Source of the DNA: Halostella salina | Lineage (GTDB): Archaea > Halobacteriota > Halobacteria > Halobacteriales > Natronoarchaeaceae | Assembly: GCF_003675855.1 (NCBI RefSeq) | Contig: NZ_RCIH01000005.1 | Location: 248,001-312,000 of the forward strand | Direction of reading: 5' to 3' | DNA length: 64,000 bases | Part shown: positions 61,023 to 64,000 of the stretch, one piece after another | Layout of the letters: the number at the start of each line of letters is the position of its first letter | Position numbering within the stretch: the first letter of the stretch is position 1 | Notes under the pieces: generated by a model | Told to the model about the DNA's origin: nothing | The model's database searches: none | The model's input: the letters and a program-made list of their open reading frames with translations, nothing else | Program-made: the position numbers and the translations under genes

Positions 61023-61705
61023 CGCAGCAGCGAGAACAGCCCGTTCTTGACGCGGCGCGTCGCCCCCCCGGCGGCCTGCCGGAAGCTGATGTGCCAGGGC
61101 GTCCGCTTGCCCTCGACCGTGGTCCGGCCCTCGCGGATCGCGTCCAGTATCGCGTCGACGCTGCGCTCCTCCGCGCCGATGCGCGTGACCGCCTGCCCGA
61201 CCATCTCGCTGATGTGGGCGTCGCTCCCGGCGGTCATCGGGATTCCGCGCTCCCGGGCGAACCGCTCGGCCTGCCGGTTCGCCCGGCCGGTGAGCAGCCG
61301 CGAGTTGTACACCTCTATCGCGTCGGCCTCGGCCAGCGCGTCCTTCGAGATGTTGGCGAGGACGCCGTGGCGGGACTCCTGGAACGGGTGCGGAACGACG
61401 GCGATGCCGCCCAGATCGCGGATGCGGTCCAGCGACTCGTCGTACGGCAGCCCCTCGGGCACGCGCTCCTCGACGCCGAGCGCGAGAACGTGCCCAGCGG
61501 CGGTCGACACCTCCATCCCGGGGATGCCGACCAGCCCGTACTCCGCGGCGCGCTCGGCGGCCTCCAGGCTCGCGTCGATCTCGTCGTGGTCGGTGACCGC
61601 GAGCGCGTCGAGTCCCACCGCGTCCGCCTGCTTCAGCAGGAGTTCGACCGGGTCCCGGCCGTCGTACGACAGCGACGAGTGGCAGTGGAGTTCGGCCGAC
61701 AGCAC
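61019..61705 (-). CDS. PHP-domain metal-dependent phosphoesterase
   Basis: 228 residues from a GTG at 61705, where the PHP fold begins directly (LSAELHCHSSLSYDGRD). Metal ligands are HCH (about 7-9), VTDHDEID, GMEVSTAAGH, VPHPFQ and GSDAHISEMVG. An ATG further upstream (61864) would add 53 Arg-rich residues with no similarity. The family hydrolyses phosphomonoesters or nucleotides. Its TGA overlaps the start of the asparagine-synthase-like gene. Confidence 0.88.
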   Translation of the reverse strand: MLSAELHCHSSLSYDGRDPVELLLKQADAVGLDALAVTDHDEIDASLEAAERAAEYGLVGIPGMEVSTAAGHVLALGVEERVPEGLPYDESLDRIRDLGGIAVVPHPFQESRHGVLANISKDALAEADAIEVYNSRLLTGRANRQAERFARERGIPMTAGSDAHISEMVGQAVTRIGAEERSVDAILDAIREGRTTVEGKRTPWHISFRQAAGGATRRVKNGLFSLLR

Positions 61706-61923
61706 GGGTCGGGCTTCGCAGGCCCGTGGCAAAAGCGCCTCGGTACGGAGTCGGTCGTAGTCCGTCCCGTTTTGGGGATATCCGCATCGTCGGCCGCTTC
61801 GCCGTTTCGTTGCGATCCGGAACGCGGCAGATCGATACGGTACCGGCCCCATCACACCGACCACGAACGACGTATCCGATTCCTTTAGAGTCAGTTATAT
61901 TATTAGCTATTCCTCAAAACTTT

Positions 61924-61934
61924 TTTATTTATAT
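61924..61934 (+). promoter_or_regulatory. TATA box of the halocin-like gene
   Basis: The T-rich TTTATTTATAT run, centred about 24 bp before the ATG at 61954, is the strongest TATA-like element in the window. It lies within an unusually AT-rich 80 bp (61880-61955). Leaderless transcription is expected. Confidence 0.65.
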
Positions 61935-61953
61935 GCTCTAGCTATAACTTGCA

Positions 61954-62754
61954 ATGGAAGAAAACTCATCTAAAAACAGGAGAAACGTCCTCAAATCGAT
62001 CGGTGCCGGTATCGGTGCCACCGGATTCGCCGGACTCGGTGCCGCCAGCGACGACGACGGCACGACGGATCAGACCGTCGACGTACACACCGAGACCCTG
62101 AGTGCGAAGGAGACGAACGCGTACTTCGGGCAGGCCCAGCGGACCGAGACCACGCGAGCGCTGAAGGAGTTCCTTCGGGAGGAGGGCCTCCACGCCGACC
62201 GGACCCGCCTGACCGGCACCCGGGTCAACGCGGACTTCGTCTCGGAACACGTCTCGCTCAAGGCGCCCTTCCAGTCGAGCGAAGACACGACCGAGGGCTA
62301 TCTCGACCTGCGTGTGTTCGACGACAGTGCCGTCACGGCGAAGGCGTATGTCGACGGGACGGTCTACGTCGCCGACCGCTTCACGCTCCGCAGCGACGGC
62401 GCGGACGTGATGACCGAACTCGACCGGGAGCAGTTGACCCAGTCGGCGGTCAGCACACAGGTCACCCGTAACTGCAGCGCTACGTACACGTTCAACGGCG
62501 ACGGCTACGGCTGTAAGATCCTGCAGGGGCTCGCTGCCGTCGGGGCGTCCGTGCTGATGCTCGTCCCCGAACCGTCCTCGACCGCGATCGGCACGGTCGC
62601 ACTCACGGGCATCCTCGGCGGTGGCTGTACGCTCTTCGAGGCCGTGAACAAGTACTTCGACGACTGCGACGTGGGGAAGCTCCGGCTCTGTGTCGTCCAG
62701 CCCTGTACGATCTGTACCCCGTCGCTGTATCTCTACCCCGTCGACTGCGCCTGA
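61954..62754 (+). CDS. Halocin C8-like Tat-exported precursor
   Basis: 266 residues. Arg9-Arg10 in KNRRNVLKSIGAGIGATGFA form a Tat-type signal with a short hydrophobic core. Residues about 35-170 are an acidic, protein-like middle. From residue 174 the C-terminus has eight Cys (174, 187, 225, 238, 246, 251, 254, 265) around a hydrophobic stretch (LAAVGASVLMLVPEPSS). The layout (Tat leader, long acidic middle, Cys-rich tail) matches halocin C8 precursors, whose tail is the antimicrobial peptide and whose middle gives immunity. Mature halocin C8 has ten Cys, so this would be a divergent relative. A strong promoter precedes it. Confidence 0.7.
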   Translation: MEENSSKNRRNVLKSIGAGIGATGFAGLGAASDDDGTTDQTVDVHTETLSAKETNAYFGQAQRTETTRALKEFLREEGLHADRTRLTGTRVNADFVSEHVSLKAPFQSSEDTTEGYLDLRVFDDSAVTAKAYVDGTVYVADRFTLRSDGADVMTELDREQLTQSAVSTQVTRNCSATYTFNGDGYGCKILQGLAAVGASVLMLVPEPSSTAIGTVALTGILGGGCTLFEAVNKYFDDCDVGKLRLCVVQPCTICTPSLYLYPVDCA

Positions 62755-62830
62755 CTCGTCAGCCGACGAACCGCATCCTCCCTAATACTGTCGTAACAAA
62801 ACGGACCGAAACCCGCTCAAACCCCGCGAA

Positions 62831-63043
62831 ATGAACTACCCCAAGACGGACACTCGATCCATGGAACGGTACAGACTGGCACTGTTGTTGATACTCGTCG
62901 GCGTCGGCCTAGAGAGTCTGACCACGCTCGCCGCCAACGCGGTCGGCGAACAGGGAGCGTTCCTCGAATCACCGCTCGTCACCGGCCTGGCAGGAGTGAT
63001 CGTAGTCGCCGGAGGTGGGCTTCTCCTCTGGGACCTCCTCTAG
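62831..63043 (+). CDS. Small two-helix membrane protein beside the halocin-like gene
   Basis: 70 residues: a short charged leader (MNYPKTDTRSMERYR), a first helix (LALLLILVGVGLESLTTLAA), a loop and a second helix (LVTGLAGVIVVAGGGLLLWD). It follows the halocin-like gene by 76 bp on the same strand. By position it could be an immunity or export helper; that is inference, and no family is recognised. A start at the internal ATG 62861 is also possible. Confidence 0.6.
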   Translation: MNYPKTDTRSMERYRLALLLILVGVGLESLTTLAANAVGEQGAFLESPLVTGLAGVIVVAGGGLLLWDLL

Positions 63044-63377
63044 TAGGCCTCCCCGGCCCCGAGCGGTCACCGATTTTCGGCTTCGATCCCGCGCCCGGAC
63101 GGTGAGCTTTGCGTTCCCGACTCGGGTCGGGCCTGTCCGTTGCTTGCCACCTATCCTGCCTGTCTCTCCCGAGTCGACTCAGTGGCCCCCTCGCCGCCGG
63201 ACGTTCACCGACCGTGCGAAAGTACGGGTGATACGCAGCACGGACGACTGCGACGCCGGCCGTTCATGCTTGCACCGTCGTTCCCGAACCCCGTCCGCAC
63301 GAGTCCGCCCGCCCGGAAGTGTGCATATGCCTGCACATGGAAAGGCATTAATCAGGCGTGTCTGTACAGAGAAGTGA
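63044..63377. other. Intergenic region upstream of purL
   Basis: About 330 bp without a gene I can support. The right end holds the purL promoter and a palindrome (63319-63352). The rest (63044-63300) has no clear repeat. Confidence 0.6.
63319..63336. promoter_or_regulatory. Palindrome upstream of the purL TATA box
   Basis: TGTGCA-TATGCC-TGCACA is a perfect 6-bp inverted repeat with a 6-bp spacer. It ends 8 bp before CATTAATC (63345-63352), the candidate TATA box, which lies about 29 bp before the ATG. The layout suits a purine-responsive operator, an inference. Confidence 0.5.
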
Positions 63378-64000
63378 ATGAGCCTCTCCGATCGAGACCG
63401 CGAACTCGTCGTCGCCGAACTCGGCCGCGAGCCGACGCCCGCGGAGGCCGCGCTGTTCGAGAACCTCTGGAGCGAACACTGCGCCTACCGGTCGTCCCGC
63501 CCCCTGCTGTCGGCGTTCGACAGTTCTGGCGAGCAGGTCGTGATCGGTCCCGGCGACGACGCCGCTGTCGTTGCCCTCGATGACTCCACCTACATCACCA
63601 TGGGCGTCGAGAGCCACAACCACCCCTCCTACGTCGACCCGTACGACGGCGCGGCGACGGGCGTCGGCGGCATCGTCCGCGACACGCTGTCGATGGGGGC
63701 CTACCCCATCGCGCTGGCCGACTCGCTGTACTTCGGGGACTTCGACCGCGAACACTCCCGCTACCTGTTCGACGGCGTCGTGGAGGGGATCGGCGACTAC
63801 GGCAACTCCATCGGCGTCCCGACCGTCGCCGGGAGCGTCGCCTTCCACGACGACTACGAGGGCAACCCGCTGGTCAACGTCGCCTGCGTCGGCCTGATCG
63901 ACGACCCCGAGCGCCTCGTCACCGCCGAGGCACAGGAGCCGGGGAACAAGCTCGTCCTCGTCGGCAACGCGACCGGCCGGGACGGCCTCGGCGGCGCGTC
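63378..64000 (+). CDS. purL: Phosphoribosylformylglycinamidine synthase subunit PurL (cut by window end)
   Basis: Converts FGAR to FGAM with ATP and ammonia from PurQ. The first 207 codons are present: [40 protein letters not shown] with the family His-Cys pair, [19 protein letters not shown], and [20 protein letters not shown] with the Mg-binding and ATP-site residues. This is the small PurL form used with separate PurS and PurQ, neither of which is visible here. The frame remains open at 64000. Confidence 0.96.
   Translation, partial: MSLSDRDRELVVAELGREPTPAEAALFENLWSEHCAYRSSRPLLSAFDSSGEQVVIGPGDDAAVVALDDSTYITMGVESHNHPSYVDPYDGAATGVGGIVRDTLSMGAYPIALADSLYFGDFDREHSRYLFDGVVEGIGDYGNSIGVPTVAGSVAFHDDYEGNPLVNVACVGLIDDPERLVTAEAQEPGNKLVLVGNATGRDGLGGA

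Noticed and set aside
63015-63377. 120-codon open frame upstream of purL
   Set aside because: Arg/Pro/Ser-rich frame overlapping the small membrane gene and the purL promoter; no start signal or domain.
1-64000. CRISPR arrays, rRNA genes, intact insertion sequences
   Set aside because: No regularly spaced repeats, rRNA sequence or transposase/terminal-repeat pair found on reading through.

Overview
The window is chromosomal DNA of a halophilic archaeon (class Halobacteria). The evidence is high G+C, very acidic predicted proteins, and haloarchaea-typical families: Bat-type HTH regulators, HalX response regulator, DICT and HalOD1 domains, DUF5786 and DUF5788. There is also a TFB, an archaeal-type SMC/ScpA pair, GatCAB amidotransferase and AT-rich TATA boxes about 25-30 bp before many start codons (leaderless genes). 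I cannot assign a genus. No rRNA, CRISPR array or intact insertion sequence is visible. The genes at both ends are cut by the window: an aldehyde dehydrogenase on the left and purL on the right.

Layout. 1-3.6 kb: two aldehyde dehydrogenases around a winged-helix regulator, with an inverted repeat bracketing one TATA box. 3.6-16 kb: core information genes (DNA topoisomerase I, a Bat-like regulator, gatB, thymidine kinase, a coiled-coil protein, smc, scpA, a small HTH protein) and an odd tRNA-like element. 16-20 kb: sdhCDBA succinate dehydrogenase operon. 20-23.2 kb: an aspartoacylase-like hydrolase divergent from a RimK-type ATP-grasp/retropepsin fusion, then an AlkA-type glycosylase and a small protein. 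23.2-25.5 kb: a lower-GC patch with an ABC1/UbiB-type kinase gene split by an in-frame TAG. 25.5-28.8 kb: divergent beta-oxidation genes sharing a 17-bp palindrome. 29-36.4 kb: membrane proteins, a Cys-containing protein and a signalling cluster (DICT protein, HalX response regulator, two histidine kinases). 36.4-45.3 kb: another acyl-CoA dehydrogenase, DUF5786 protein, an M29-like aminopeptidase with decayed copies of its own 3' end behind it, O-methyltransferase, MscS channel, tandem msrA genes, a SUI1/eIF1-like protein, Bat-type and HalOD1 proteins and a zinc alcohol dehydrogenase. 45.4-49.3 kb: HPr plus DhaM, DhaL and DhaK (PTS-type dihydroxyacetone kinase), interrupted by a 5'-nucleotidase-like gene. 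49.4-57.6 kb: Old Yellow Enzyme, thioredoxin-fold protein, EamA protein, Lrp plus aminotransferase pair, DUF5788, an HTH/zinc-ribbon regulator, gatCA and tfb. 57.6-64 kb: Nudix hydrolase, membrane proteins (one with a dense N-glycosylation sequon stretch), a PHP-domain/asparagine-synthase-like pair, a halocin C8-like Tat precursor with an adjacent two-helix membrane protein, and purL with a palindrome upstream of its TATA box.

How the genes work together. The DhaKLM/HPr set would phosphorylate dihydroxyacetone from PEP, with Enzyme I encoded elsewhere. The two acyl-CoA dehydrogenases and the hydroxyacyl-CoA dehydrogenase/enoyl-CoA hydratase fusion supply beta-oxidation, whose electrons meet the Sdh complex in the respiratory chain. 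GatA and GatC here pair with GatB encoded 46 kb away to make Gln-tRNA/Asn-tRNA. The most system-like unexplained loci are the halocin-like locus, the ATP-grasp/retropepsin plus aspartoacylase-like pair, the tRNA-like element and the interrupted ABC1 kinase.
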